A stretch of 64,000 nt of DNA from [Actinomadura] parvosata subsp. kistnae (GCF_900323885.1 NZ_OOHJ01000005.1:248001-312000); one strand, 5' to 3'; shown: positions 35,263 to 43,033, counted from the stretch's first letter. The notes: generated by a model not told the origin, from the sequence alone. Made by a program: numbers and translations.

Positions 35263-35330
35263 CGGACCGCCCGCACCTCGACGGTGGCGCCGTCGGCCTG
35301 GTGGTGAATGACGGAAATCAGATACCGCAT
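35259..35330 (-). pseudogene. 23-codon remnant of a DGPF/YCII-type protein, translationally coupled to the sigma gene
   Basis: The minus strand reads MRYLISVI, then HHQADGAT, then VEVRAVR and a TGA that overlaps the GTG of the sigma factor. The first eight and last seven residues match the ends of DGPF (YCII-related) proteins of about 115 residues, which normally precede ECF42 genes, while the middle, including the DGPF motif, is missing. The deletion is in frame and AGGAG lies upstream, so the minigene may still be translated and drive coupling to the sigma factor. The assignment rests on the two termini and the context. Confidence 0.6.
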
Positions 35331-35494
35331 CCGAGGATCATCTCCTGGGGTGTCAAGGCGGTGCGCGAGGATCGCGGGCGCGCGTCCCCACCTCTGCTAC
35401 GAACACCCCCGCCCCGATCCGACACCACTTCCCGAAAACCTCGGCCCGGGACGCCCTGCTGCGAGATATGGCCTGTTCAGGGTAGGGGCCCGGC

Positions 35495-35953
35495 ATGATT
35501 CGAGCACGATTCGCCGGCAGCCTCCTGGTTGCGGGCCTGCTGGCCGCGTCCACCTCCTGCGCCCCCGCGGCCCCACAGGCCGCCGGCCGGATACCGGTGA
35601 CCGCCGTCACGGCCTCGCAACCACCGTCCGAGACGCTGTCACCTCTCCTGGAACAAGCGCTCCCGAACGTCAAGGGCAAGACGTTCACCTCGGCGATCGT
35701 CAGCTTCCCGCCCGCCGCCCGCGCCGCCCCGCACCGCCACGGCGACGCCTTCGTCTACGCGTACGTCCTCGCGGGCACCGTACGCAGCCGCCTCGGCGGC
35801 GAACCGGTGCGCACGTACCGGCAGGGCGAGAACTGGGTGGAGCTCCCGGGCGCCCATCACGTGCTCACCGAGAACACCAGCCGCACACAACCGGCGAAAC
35901 TGCTGGTCATCTTCGTCTCCGACACGGGAGCCCAGCTCAAGGTCGACGATTAG
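35495..35953 (+). CDS. Cupin-domain lipoprotein
   Basis: A 152-residue exported protein. Residues 1-22 form a lipoprotein signal ending in ASTSC, so it is anchored outside the membrane. The rest is a single small cupin barrel: PHRHGDAFVYAYVLAG (motif 1 metal ligands His, His) and GENWVELPGAHHVLTENTS (motif 2 His). It probably binds a metal and a small ligand; enzyme activity is uncertain. GGTAGGGG precedes the ATG. It stands alone between the sigma factor and a possible gene remnant on the other strand. Confidence 0.82.
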   Translation: MIRARFAGSLLVAGLLAASTSCAPAAPQAAGRIPVTAVTASQPPSETLSPLLEQALPNVKGKTFTSAIVSFPPAARAAPHRHGDAFVYAYVLAGTVRSRLGGEPVRTYRQGENWVELPGAHHVLTENTSRTQPAKLLVIFVSDTGAQLKVDD

Positions 35954-36177
35954 GGGTTCACCGTCTCGGAAGCGGGCAGACGACGTCCGGCAGCCCGCGG
36001 GGGAGGGCCCGGCGCTCGTCTCGGCGAGGTCGCCGCCATGAAGTACTGTTCGCGGGCGAAGGTGTAGGTGGTCACGTCCACCTGGCCCGAGTCGTTCACG
36101 CGCAGGAAGCGCGCAGAATGCCCGAAGGCGAGGCGCACGGCGCGCAAGGTGCGATCGGCGGTCAGCGTGACCTGCAC
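35950..36177 (-). CDS. Hypothetical protein, possibly an N-truncated remnant
   Basis: A 75-residue reading frame from GTG at 36177. Residues 1-48 (with FGHSARFLRVNDSGQVDV and YTFAREQYFMA) look like natural protein sequence, while the last 25 are Pro/Arg-rich. There is no ribosome site, and a TGA closes the frame a few codons upstream, so it may be the tail of a lost gene. I do not recognise a family. It overlaps the cupin stop by four bases in convergent orientation. Confidence 0.35.
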   Translation of the reverse strand: MQVTLTADRTLRAVRLAFGHSARFLRVNDSGQVDVTTYTFAREQYFMAATSPRRAPGPPPRAAGRRLPASETVNP

Positions 36178-36278
36178 GTAGCCGCGTCATGGCTCGGCAG
36201 GGAAGAGGCCGGAGAGCTTATGGGTCAGAAATCGGGAAAGATCAGGTTCCGGGCCGCCGTCCGCGCCATCCTTGGAAC

Positions 36279-37055
36279 GTGCAGACGATCGACCTCCTTC
36301 ACTCCCTCTACGCCCGGCGGTTGCGCCGTCAGGTGATGGCGGGCCCCCTGCCCCGCCACGTCGGCCTGATCATGGACGGCAACCGGCGCTGGGCCAAGCA
36401 GATGGGCATGGCCAACCCGAGCATGGGCCACAAGTACGGCGCCGACCACATCGAACACGTGCTGACCTGGTGCGAAGGGCTCGGCATCCAGCATCTGACC
36501 GTGTTCCTGTGCTCGACCGAGAACCTGCAGCGGCGCGGCGACGAGGAGGTGGCGTTCCTGCTGAGGGTCATCGAGCAGATGGTCGCCGACCACTTCGACC
36601 GGCCCGACGCGCGCTGGCGGGTGCACGTGGCCGGGATGCTCGACATCCTGCCCGACACCACCGCCCGCGCGCTCAAGAGCGCCGTCGAGGCCACCCGTAC
36701 CTGCGACACCGGCTTCCACCTCACGCTGGCCATCGGGTACGGCGGCCGGCAGGAGGTCATCGAGGCGCTGCGCGAGCTGCTGTACGAGCGGGCCGAGGCC
36801 GGCCAGTCCATGGTGGAGCTGGCCTCCACGCTGACGGTGGACGACGTGGCCCGCCACCTCTACACGGCCGGGCAGCCGGACCCCGACCTGGTCATCAGGA
36901 CCAGCGGCGAGCAGCGCATGTCGAACTTCCTGCTCTGGCAGTCCGCCTACTCCGAGCTGTACTTCTGCGAGGCGTTCTGGCCGGCGTTCCGGGAGATCGA
37001 CTTCCTGCGCGCGTTGCGCAGCTTCGCGGCCCGGCAGCGGCGTTACGGGAGCTGA
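36279..37055 (+). CDS. Isoprenyl transferase (cis-prenyltransferase, UppS family)
   Basis: A 258-residue cytoplasmic cis-prenyltransferase. HVGLIMDGNRRWAK contains the catalytic Asp and IPP-binding residues, then GHKYGADHIEHVLTWC, LTVFLCSTENLQR, and IRTSGEQRMSNFLLWQSAYS with SELYF near the C-terminus. It condenses IPP onto an allylic diphosphate to make a cis-polyprenyl diphosphate; chain length cannot be read with confidence. The best start is GTG 36279; an upstream start would add 30 residues without family support. It could supply polyprenyl phosphate for the UbiA-type enzyme 33 kb away, but no direct link is visible. Confidence 0.9.
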   Translation: MQTIDLLHSLYARRLRRQVMAGPLPRHVGLIMDGNRRWAKQMGMANPSMGHKYGADHIEHVLTWCEGLGIQHLTVFLCSTENLQRRGDEEVAFLLRVIEQMVADHFDRPDARWRVHVAGMLDILPDTTARALKSAVEATRTCDTGFHLTLAIGYGGRQEVIEALRELLYERAEAGQSMVELASTLTVDDVARHLYTAGQPDPDLVIRTSGEQRMSNFLLWQSAYSELYFCEAFWPAFREIDFLRALRSFAARQRRYGS

Positions 37056-37122
37056 GAGGCGAGCCCCTCACAAGCGACAAAACCGGTTGCCGGGGGAGTG
37101 GCGCCGGTGGTGGGGTGTCCCG

Positions 37123-37893
37123 GTGAATCGTGATGAGGTGCTGGCCGCGTTCGATCGGGAGCTGCGGCGCGAGGCCGTCGCGGGCGAGCCGGGGGCGGCG
37201 ATCGAGCGTGACGGGGGCGTGGTCCGGCAGGTGGGGCCCGAGGACGGCTGGAACGGCGTCCTCTGGTCCGGCCTGAGCACCGGGCAGGACGCCGACGCCG
37301 CCATCGCCGCGCAGGTGCGGCGGTTCGGGGCGCTGGGGCGTTCGTTCGAGTGGAAGCTGTACGGGCACGACCGGCCCGCCGACCTCGGCGACCGCCTGCT
37401 GGCCGCCGGGTTCGTCCCCGAGCCGGCCGAGACGCTCATGGTGGCCAGGGCGGCCGACCTGCCCGCCGCGCCCGCCCTCGACGGGATCCGGCTCGTCCCG
37501 GTGACCGATCAGGACGGCGTCGAGCTGGTCGCCGACGTGCACGACGCGGCCTTCGGGGGCGCCGCCCGCGTCCGCATCAGGGAGCGGCTGCTCGCCCAGC
37601 TCGCCGCCGGGACCGTCGTCGCGGTCGTCGCCATGGCCGGCGACGTGCCCGTCAGCGCCGCCCGCATGGACCTGCACCCGGGCACCCGGTTCGCCGGCTT
37701 GTGGGGCGGTGGCACCGTGCCGGAATGGCGCGGCCGGGGCGTCTACCGGGCGCTGGTCGCCTACCGGGCCCGCGAGGCGGTGGCGCGCGGCTACGAGTAT
37801 CTGCAGGTGGACGCCTCCGACCAGAGCCGCCCCATCCTGCTGCGGCTGGGCTTCGCCGAGCTCACCACGACGACGCCGTACGTGCATCCTTGA
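37123..37893 (+). CDS. GNAT-family N-acetyltransferase
   Basis: A 256-residue protein. The C-terminal half (residues 125-256) is a GNAT domain with the acetyl-CoA loop VPEWRGRGVYRALVAYRA and the beta-5/alpha-4 segment LQVDASDQSRPILLRLGF. The first 120 residues are a second, degenerate GNAT-like half (FEWKLYGHDRPADLGDRLLA, then GFVPEPAETLMVA). The acceptor is unknown. GTG 37123 fits best; a TTG at 37087 is possible. It stands alone downstream of the prenyltransferase. Confidence 0.82.
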   Translation: MNRDEVLAAFDRELRREAVAGEPGAAIERDGGVVRQVGPEDGWNGVLWSGLSTGQDADAAIAAQVRRFGALGRSFEWKLYGHDRPADLGDRLLAAGFVPEPAETLMVARAADLPAAPALDGIRLVPVTDQDGVELVADVHDAAFGGAARVRIRERLLAQLAAGTVVAVVAMAGDVPVSAARMDLHPGTRFAGLWGGGTVPEWRGRGVYRALVAYRAREAVARGYEYLQVDASDQSRPILLRLGFAELTTTTPYVHP

Positions 37894-37941
37894 GTACCCT
37901 TGGTCTGCCCGTCCGCGCGAAGGAGCGAGAAGGAGTACGTC

Positions 37942-39096
37942 ACGAACCCGCGAGAGCTCGGCCTGCTGGCCGACTGTGAGAGCTGCTTCGGCCTGTGCTG
38001 CGTCGCGCTGCCGTTCGCGGCCTCGGCCGACTTCGCCGTGGACAAGGCCGGCGGGCAGCCCTGCCACAACCTGCGTGACGACTTCCGCTGCTCCATCCAC
38101 GCGCAGCTCAGGGAGCGCGGGTTCCCCGGCTGCACCGTCTTCGACTGCTTCGGGGCCGGGCAGAAGGTCTCGCAGATCACGTACGAGGGGCGGAGCTGGC
38201 GCGAGGAGCCGGCGACGGCGCGGCAGATGTACGCCGTCTTCCCCGTCATGCGGCAGCTCCACGAGCTGCTGTGGTACCTCGCCGAGGCGCTGACCCTCGA
38301 GGCGGCGCGGCCGTTGCACGACGCGCTGCGGGGTGCGCTCGACGAGACCGAGCGGCTCACCCGGCAGGGCGCCGACGCGCTGGAGAAGCTCGACGTCGCC
38401 GCCCACCGGGGCGAGGTCAACGAACTGCTGCTGCGGGCGAGCGAGCTGGCGCGGGCGGGGCTCAAGGGCAAGGAACGCCGGGGGGCCGACCTGATCGGCG
38501 CCCGGCTGAAGGGGGCCGACCTGCGCGGGGCCAACCTGCGCGGGGCGTACCTCATCGGGGCCGACCTGCGGGGCGCCGACCTGCGGCAGGCCGACCTCAT
38601 CGGGGCCGACCTGCGCGGCGCGGACCTGTCGGGGGCCGATCTGACGGGCTCCGTCTTCCTGACGCAGGCGCAGGTCAACGCGGCCCGTGGCGACTCCGCC
38701 ACCCGGCTGCCCGGCTCGCTGTCCCGGCCCGCCCATTGGACGGACGGCGCCGGAGGAGCGGGGGAACGCCGACCGGCCGGCACCGGACGGCCCACCCAAG
38801 GCGCGAGCCGAGGCAAGGCCGCGAGCGGGGGCAAGGGCGCGAGCGGGGCCGGGGTCAGGGGCGGGCCGAGGCCAGGGCGGAGGCCAGGGCCGGGGTACGG
38901 GCCGTCGGCCGCGCTGACGTCGCGTCGCCTAACGCGGCGCCACGGGCTGCCCACCGCGCTGACGCCACGTCGCCGACCTGCGACGCCACGGGCCGTCGGG
39001 CGCGCTGACGCCACGTCGCCGACCACGTCAGGGGCCGCCGGCCGCGCTGACGCCACGCCGCTGACCCGCGACGCCAGGGGCCGCCGGCCGCGCTGA
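37942..39096 (+). CDS. Cys-rich pentapeptide-repeat protein with a low-complexity C-terminal tail
   Basis: About 384 residues. Residues 8-70 hold a Cys-rich region (DCESCFGLCCVALPF, then CHNLRDDFRC and GCTVFDCFG) that looks like a metal or Fe-S site similar to YkgJ-type proteins. Residues 165-240 contain about twelve pentapeptide repeats (ADLIG, ADLRG, ADLSG), which fold as a right-handed beta helix. The natural end appears to be near SLSRPAHW; about 118 more residues of Gly/Arg/Pro sequence follow, encoded partly by a 45-bp repeat array. No ATG or GTG is at the expected place: AAGGAG sits six bases before an ACG (37942), used here as the start. TTG 37900 is the only standard in-frame alternative and has no ribosome site. 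Confidence 0.65.
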   Translation, partial: TNPRELGLLADCESCFGLCCVALPFAASADFAVDKAGGQPCHNLRDDFRCSIHAQLRERGFPGCTVFDCFGAGQKVSQITYEGRSWREEPATARQMYAVFPVMRQLHELLWYLAEALTLEAARPLHDALRGALDETERLTRQGADALEKLDVAAHRGEVNELLLRASELARAGLKGKERRGADLIGARLKGADLRGANLRGAYLIGADLRGADLRQADLIGADLRGADLSGADLTGSVFLTQAQVNAARGDSATRLPGSLSRPAHWTDGAGGAGERRPAGTGRPTQGASRGKAASGGKGASGAGVRGGPRPGRRPGPGYGPSAALTSRRLTRRHGLPTALTPRRRPATPRAVGRADATSPTTSGAAGRADATPLTRDARGRRPR

Positions 39097-39127
39097 CGCC
39101 ACCTTGCCGAGCGCGGCGCCACCGGCA
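38910..39127. repeat. Five 42-46-bp tandem repeats over the 3' end of the pentapeptide gene
   Basis: cgcgctgacg begins units at 38910, 38955, 39001, 39043 and 39089, each followed by ccacgtcgcc- and ggggccgccgg-like blocks. The gene's TGA is in the fifth unit. TGA occurs in every unit, but unit-length changes shift the frame, so the stop is only reached in the last one. This is a VNTR-like locus, not CRISPR: there are no spacers. Confidence 0.88.
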
Positions 39128-39171
39128 GCGCCCTCGCGGCGCCTCCGGCCCGTCGCCCGGCATGCGGCGCG

Positions 39172-39678
39172 TCAGATCGGGTCCGTCGTGTCGCCCAGGG
39201 ATTCCAGCAGGTCGCGCAGCGTTCCGGCGAGGGCTTCGCGTCGTTCCGGGGCCAGCGCGGCCAGGACCCGGTGCTCGGTCTCGATGTGATCGGGGAGCAC
39301 GCGTTCGATCAGCGCGTACCCCTCCTCGGTCAGCGTCACGTGGACGACGCGCTTGTCCGACGCGCTGGGGCTGCGCGTCACCAGGCCGCGCGCCTCCAGC
39401 CGGTCGAGGCGTTGCGTGACCGCGCCCGAAGTGATCATGGAGGCGCGCATCAGCTCGGCGGGCGTCAGCCGGTGCGGCGGGTGGCTGCGGCGCAGCGTGG
39501 CCAGGACGTCGAACGAGGCCCGGTCGAGGCCGTGCGCCGCGAACGTCCGGGACAGCTCGGCGTCGATGAGCCGGTGCAGCCGCGACAGCCGCCCGATCAC
39601 TCCCATGGGGGAGACGTCGAGGTCGGGGCGCTGGTCGTGCCACTGCTTCAGGACGAGTTCGACATGATCGGCCACCAC
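39172..39678 (-). CDS. MarR-family transcriptional regulator
   Basis: A 168-residue winged-helix regulator. Conserved parts are SFDVLATLRRS, LTPAELMRASMITSGAVTQR, LDRLEARGLVTRSPSASDKR and the wing VVHVTLTEEG. It starts at GTG 39678 and is divergent from an EamA transporter, with three related operator-like repeats between and around their starts. Autorepression and control of the transporter are likely. Confidence 0.9.
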   Translation of the reverse strand: MVADHVELVLKQWHDQRPDLDVSPMGVIGRLSRLHRLIDAELSRTFAAHGLDRASFDVLATLRRSHPPHRLTPAELMRASMITSGAVTQRLDRLEARGLVTRSPSASDKRVVHVTLTEEGYALIERVLPDHIETEHRVLAALAPERREALAGTLRDLLESLGDTTDPI

Positions 39679-39691
39679 CCCAGCCTACCGA

Positions 39692-39762
39692 TGTCTTAGC
39701 GGTGAGGTAAATCGCGTGACAAATACCTTAGCGTTGAGATATTTTGTCTTAGTGCTAAGAAA
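39692..39762. promoter_or_regulatory. Three copies of an 18-bp MarR operator-like sequence
   Basis: Sites at 39692-39709, 39724-39741 and 39745-39762 share a TGTCTTA/TACCTTA left arm, a four-base centre (GCGG, GCGT, GTGC) and a TGAGGTA/TGAGATA/TAAGAAA right arm. Spacings are 32 and 21 bp, about three and two helical turns, so the dimers would line up on one face. The sites cover the region between the MarR GTG and the EamA ATG. Confidence 0.7.
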
Positions 39763-39766
39763 TCGC

Positions 39767-40729
39767 ATGGGCCTCGTCCTCGTGACCGCGCTGACCCCCG
39801 CCATCTGGGGCACCACCTACCTCGTCACCACCGAGCTGCTGCCGCCCGGCCGCCCCCTCCTGGCGGCGGTGCTCCGGGCACTGCCCGCCGGCCTGCTGCT
39901 CGTCGCCCTCACCCGCCGCCTGCCGCAGGGCGTCTGGTGGTGGCGGGCGCCGGTGCTGGGCGCGCTCAACATCGGGGTGTTCTTCGCGTTGCTGTTCGTG
40001 GGGGCGTACCGGCTGCCCGGAGGGGTGGCGGCCACCGTCGGCGCCGTGCAGCCGCTGCTGGTCGCCCTGCTGTCGGCCGGGCTGCTCGGCGAGCGGCTGA
40101 CGGTGCGGACCATGGTGGCCGCGGTGGCTGGCGTGGCCGGGGTGAGCCTGCTCGTGCTGCGCGCGGACGCCCGGCTGGACGTGCTCGGCGTGGCCGCCGC
40201 GCTCGGCGGCGCCGCCGTCATGGCGGCCGGGGTCGTGCTGAGCAAGCGGTGGCAGTCGCCCGCGCCGCTGCTGGCCACCACCGGTTGGCAGCTCGTCGCC
40301 GGCGGGCTGCTGCTGGTGCCCGTCGCGCTCGCCGTCGAAGGGGCGCCGCCCGCGACGCTGAGCGGCGCGAACCTCGGCGGGTACGCCTACCTCTCGCTCG
40401 TCGGGGCGGCGCTGGCCTACGCCCTGTGGTTCAGGGGGCTGCGGGTGCTGTCGGCGACCAAGGTCACCTTCCTCGGCCTGCTCAGCCCGGTCGTGGCGAC
40501 CGCGCTGGGGTGGATCGTGCTCGGCCAGGAGCTGACCGCCGCGCAGGCGCTCGGCGCGCTCGTCGTGCTGGCCGCCCTGGTCGCCGCCCAGCTCCAGCCC
40601 TCCCGGCGACGGCGGGCCGCAGCCGCGCCGCCCGTACCGGCGAAGGAGCGACAGCGGGCCGCCACAGCCGCGCCGCCCGAGCAGCCCGAGCAGCCCGAGC
40701 AGCCCGAGCTCGCCGGGAAGGCGACCTGA
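39767..40729 (+). CDS. EamA-family (DMT superfamily) transporter
   Basis: A 320-residue membrane protein with about ten helices in two EamA repeats (TALTPAIWGTTYLVTTELLP in the first; FRGLRVLSATKVTFLGLLSP in the second). Members export amino acids, nucleosides or drugs; the cargo is unknown. ATG 39767 matches family starts. A GTG at 39716 with gaggt upstream could add 17 residues but would run through the operator copies. The C-terminus has a PEQ repeat from 9-bp DNA units (40679-40705). It is paired with the divergent MarR gene. Confidence 0.87.
   Translation: MGLVLVTALTPAIWGTTYLVTTELLPPGRPLLAAVLRALPAGLLLVALTRRLPQGVWWWRAPVLGALNIGVFFALLFVGAYRLPGGVAATVGAVQPLLVALLSAGLLGERLTVRTMVAAVAGVAGVSLLVLRADARLDVLGVAAALGGAAVMAAGVVLSKRWQSPAPLLATTGWQLVAGGLLLVPVALAVEGAPPATLSGANLGGYAYLSLVGAALAYALWFRGLRVLSATKVTFLGLLSPVVATALGWIVLGQELTAAQALGALVVLAALVAAQLQPSRRRRAAAAPPVPAKERQRAATAAPPEQPEQPEQPELAGKAT
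40679..40705. repeat. 9-bp tandem repeat at the 3' end of the EamA gene
   Basis: gagcagccc occurs three times without change (40679, 40688, 40697), then a diverged copy. It encodes Glu-Gln-Pro units in the cytoplasmic tail. Confidence 0.85.
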
Positions 40730-40732
40730 GCG

Positions 40733-42049
40733 TTACTTCCGGCGCTGCACGTACAGGCGGTTGCCCTGCGGGCCGGTCCACTCCAGCCGCACCACGCCCG
40801 CCACGGCGGCGTCGCCGACGCGCGCCGGATCCGCCCAGTAGCCGAAGTTCGGGTTGCGGAAGAACGTGGCCCACAGGTGGCCGCTGTGGTCGACGAAGAA
40901 GTTGTTGTGTCCGGCGCCGACGCCCGCGGTCCAGCGCTCGGAGTACGGCCCCTCGAACGTGTCCGACACGGCCACGACGGCGTCGTACTGGTACTGCGTC
41001 CGGCCCGCGCCGGCCGGGTCGTAGGCGTAGCGCGTGCTGCCGTCGGCGTTGACCGACGACCGGTTCCAGGCGGCGTGCAGCAGGTAGTACTTGCCGCCGT
41101 ACTTGAAGACATAAGCCCCTTCGAGGTACGGCTCGGGCGCGTACGGCGTCTGCCGGAACGTCGGCAGGTTCGTCGCCGGGACGATGTCCTCCATGTCGTC
41201 CCTGAACTTGGCGTACAGGTTGTTGTGCAGCACCAGCCACGCGTCGTCGCCCTCGGTGTAGAGGCTGCCGTCGATGTGGTGGTAGGCGCCCGGCTTGATC
41301 CAGCCGGGCCCGCCGATGAACGGGTCGCCGAACGGCTTGTCGTGGTTGCCCTCCACCAGCCGGTACGGGCCCTCCACCCCGCCCTCGCTCACCAGCATGA
41401 ACGAGCCCACCTTCTGCGAGTGGTCGCCCATGCAGGCCACGATGTACCACTTGCCGCGGAAGTAGTGCACCTCGGGCGCCCACGCGTTGCCGCGCTTGCC
41501 GAACTGGCCCTCGTCGGTCCAGTACTCCTGCCACGGCGCCACGACCACCCGCCCCGGCCGGTTCTCGCCGGCGAACTCGGGCGACCACACCTTGCCCTTG
41601 GCGGCGTCCGGCCGGATCCGGGTGGTGTCGGCCAGCCGCCACGGCCCGCGCAGGGACCTGGCCGTCCACACGTAGATGCCGTCGTTCCAGGGCCCGGCGG
41701 CGGGGAGCCCGGCGACGCGGGTGGTGCCGGTGGCGACGTAGAGCGGTCGGCCGCCGACGCGGAAGCAGTTGACGTAGGTGTCGCGCATCCAGACCCGGCC
41801 CAGCTCCTCGTCCTGCGGGCGCAGCTCCAGCGGCAGGACGAAGGAGTTGTCGTCGCGCGGCCACAGGTCCTGCCGGGTGTCGGCGAGCCCGTACGGCTCC
41901 GGCTCGGGCCAGTTGGCCGGATAGCGCCCCGCCGTCTCTGACGTGGCGGCCTGGGCGGCGCCCGCGGGCAACGCCGCCGCTCCCAGGAGGCCCGCCACGC
42001 CGGTCAGCAGGGATCGCCGGTCGAACGACCCGTTGTCGGAACCCGTCAT
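40733..42049 (-). CDS. Tat-exported glycoside hydrolase family 43-like protein
   Basis: A 438-residue secreted protein. The Tat signal DRRSLLTGVAGLLGAAALP ends in an Ala-rich cleavage region near residue 36. The rest is a five-bladed propeller pattern: VWMRDTYVNCFRVGGRPLYV, NAWAPEVHYFRGKWYIVAC, YAPEPYLEGAYVFKYGGKYY and AGHNNFFVDHSGHLWATFF, as in GH43 arabinanases and xylosidases. The acidic residues in WAPEVHYF and APEPYLEGAY are good candidates for catalytic acid and pKa modulator. It probably trims plant arabinan or xylan outside the cell. GGAAGGACATGATCG precedes the ATG. The 296-bp spacer upstream (42050-42345) shows no gene. Confidence 0.82.
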   Translation of the reverse strand: MTGSDNGSFDRRSLLTGVAGLLGAAALPAGAAQAATSETAGRYPANWPEPEPYGLADTRQDLWPRDDNSFVLPLELRPQDEELGRVWMRDTYVNCFRVGGRPLYVATGTTRVAGLPAAGPWNDGIYVWTARSLRGPWRLADTTRIRPDAAKGKVWSPEFAGENRPGRVVVAPWQEYWTDEGQFGKRGNAWAPEVHYFRGKWYIVACMGDHSQKVGSFMLVSEGGVEGPYRLVEGNHDKPFGDPFIGGPGWIKPGAYHHIDGSLYTEGDDAWLVLHNNLYAKFRDDMEDIVPATNLPTFRQTPYAPEPYLEGAYVFKYGGKYYLLHAAWNRSSVNADGSTRYAYDPAGAGRTQYQYDAVVAVSDTFEGPYSERWTAGVGAGHNNFFVDHSGHLWATFFRNPNFGYWADPARVGDAAVAGVVRLEWTGPQGNRLYVQRRK

Positions 42050-42345
42050 CGATCATGTCCTTCCACGTCGGCGCAGCCCGGCGCGCCCCAGGGCAGGACG
42101 GAGCGTCCCTGCCAACGGCTGGGGGGTCGCCGTTGTGCGGCAATGCGGAGAGTCTGCCCAGGCGGCTTTATTTCGTCAATAACCCGGAAGAAATCTCCCG
42201 CCGACCCCGCGAGCAGGCATGGAAAGGTGAAAGCGCAGGTCAAGTGGTCGTGAACGCGTTCGGCGCCGTGTACTCGCCGTAACGTTCCGGTAACGGGCTT
42301 GCCAGAGCGGGCGGCCGCGCGGTCAGATGGCGTCCGTGATCAGGC

Positions 42346-42807
42346 TCACTGGTAGTAGCCCTCAACCGGTACGCGTGCCTCCTCCCACAGGGCTGGCCCC
42401 TCCGCCGGCACCCGCGGGAAGCCCGAGCCGGCCGGCTTGAGCGTGTTGAGCTGCTCGGACGACAGCGCGAACACCACCCGCCCGAGCCCCGACCGCTCGA
42501 TCGCCCCCGTGCACATGCCGCAGGGCTGGCAGCTCGTGTACATGGTGGTCCGCGCCGCCGTGTCCTGATCCAGCTCGCGGGCCGCCCAGCGGGCCAGCTT
42601 CAGCTCCGGGTGCGCGGTGATCTCGTCGTCGGTGAGGCTGGTGTTGCCCGCCTCGGCCGGCACCGTCCCGTCCGGGCCCACCAGGAGCGAGCCGAACGGC
42701 GGGTTGCCGCCCGCCCGCGCCTTGGCGGCGGGGCGCGGCCAGGGAGGGTTGGCGGGGGGCGACGCCCAGCAATCGCGGCGGACGGGAAGGGCCGTCCGCG
42801 GCGTCAG
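42346..42807 (-). CDS. Nucleoside/cytosine-type deaminase with a scrambled N-terminus
   Basis: Residues 33-153 are a normal CDA-fold deaminase of the guanine/cytosine deaminase group: GNPPFGSLLVGPDG, ITAHPELKLARWAA (zinc His and proton-shuttle Glu) and YTSCQPCGMCTGAIERSG (zinc Cys pair). The segment before it (around CWASPPANPPWPRPAA) does not resemble the family's first helix, while a neighbouring frame reads LLGVAPRQPSLAA, closer to it, so two compensating small indels are likely. No ATG or GTG is in place: CAGGAG is followed by CTG at 42807, giving the usual length of 153. It may be a decaying gene or contain sequencing errors. Confidence 0.6.
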   Translation of the reverse strand: MTPRTALPVRRDCWASPPANPPWPRPAAKARAGGNPPFGSLLVGPDGTVPAEAGNTSLTDDEITAHPELKLARWAARELDQDTAARTTMYTSCQPCGMCTGAIERSGLGRVVFALSSEQLNTLKPAGSGFPRVPAEGPALWEEARVPVEGYYQ

Positions 42808-43033
42808 CCGGCTCCTGCGCCACCGCGGCTCACCCCGTGAGGCGAGCGGCGGGCGGGACACTGGCGTGAACGTCGCCCATAGCTTGGACAGCACATCCCC
42901 ACCCGCCGGTTCCATCCACAGCCGACCTCTTCGCCCGGAAACGCCGGGCTCTGCCTCTGCCCTGGAACGCCGGGCTCTGTCCCGGGCGCGTCGGCGACCC
43001 GTCCGGGAAACGCCTGCCACCTCTCCGGAAACG

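Noticed and set aside
38910..39127. Possible CRISPR array
   Set aside because: The 42-46-bp units follow each other without unique spacers and encode or border a protein tail; no cas genes are nearby.
42055..42282. Small plus-strand frame in the spacer before the GH43 gene
   Set aside because: No ribosome site, no family resemblance and it begins on the opposite strand inside the GH43 5' region.
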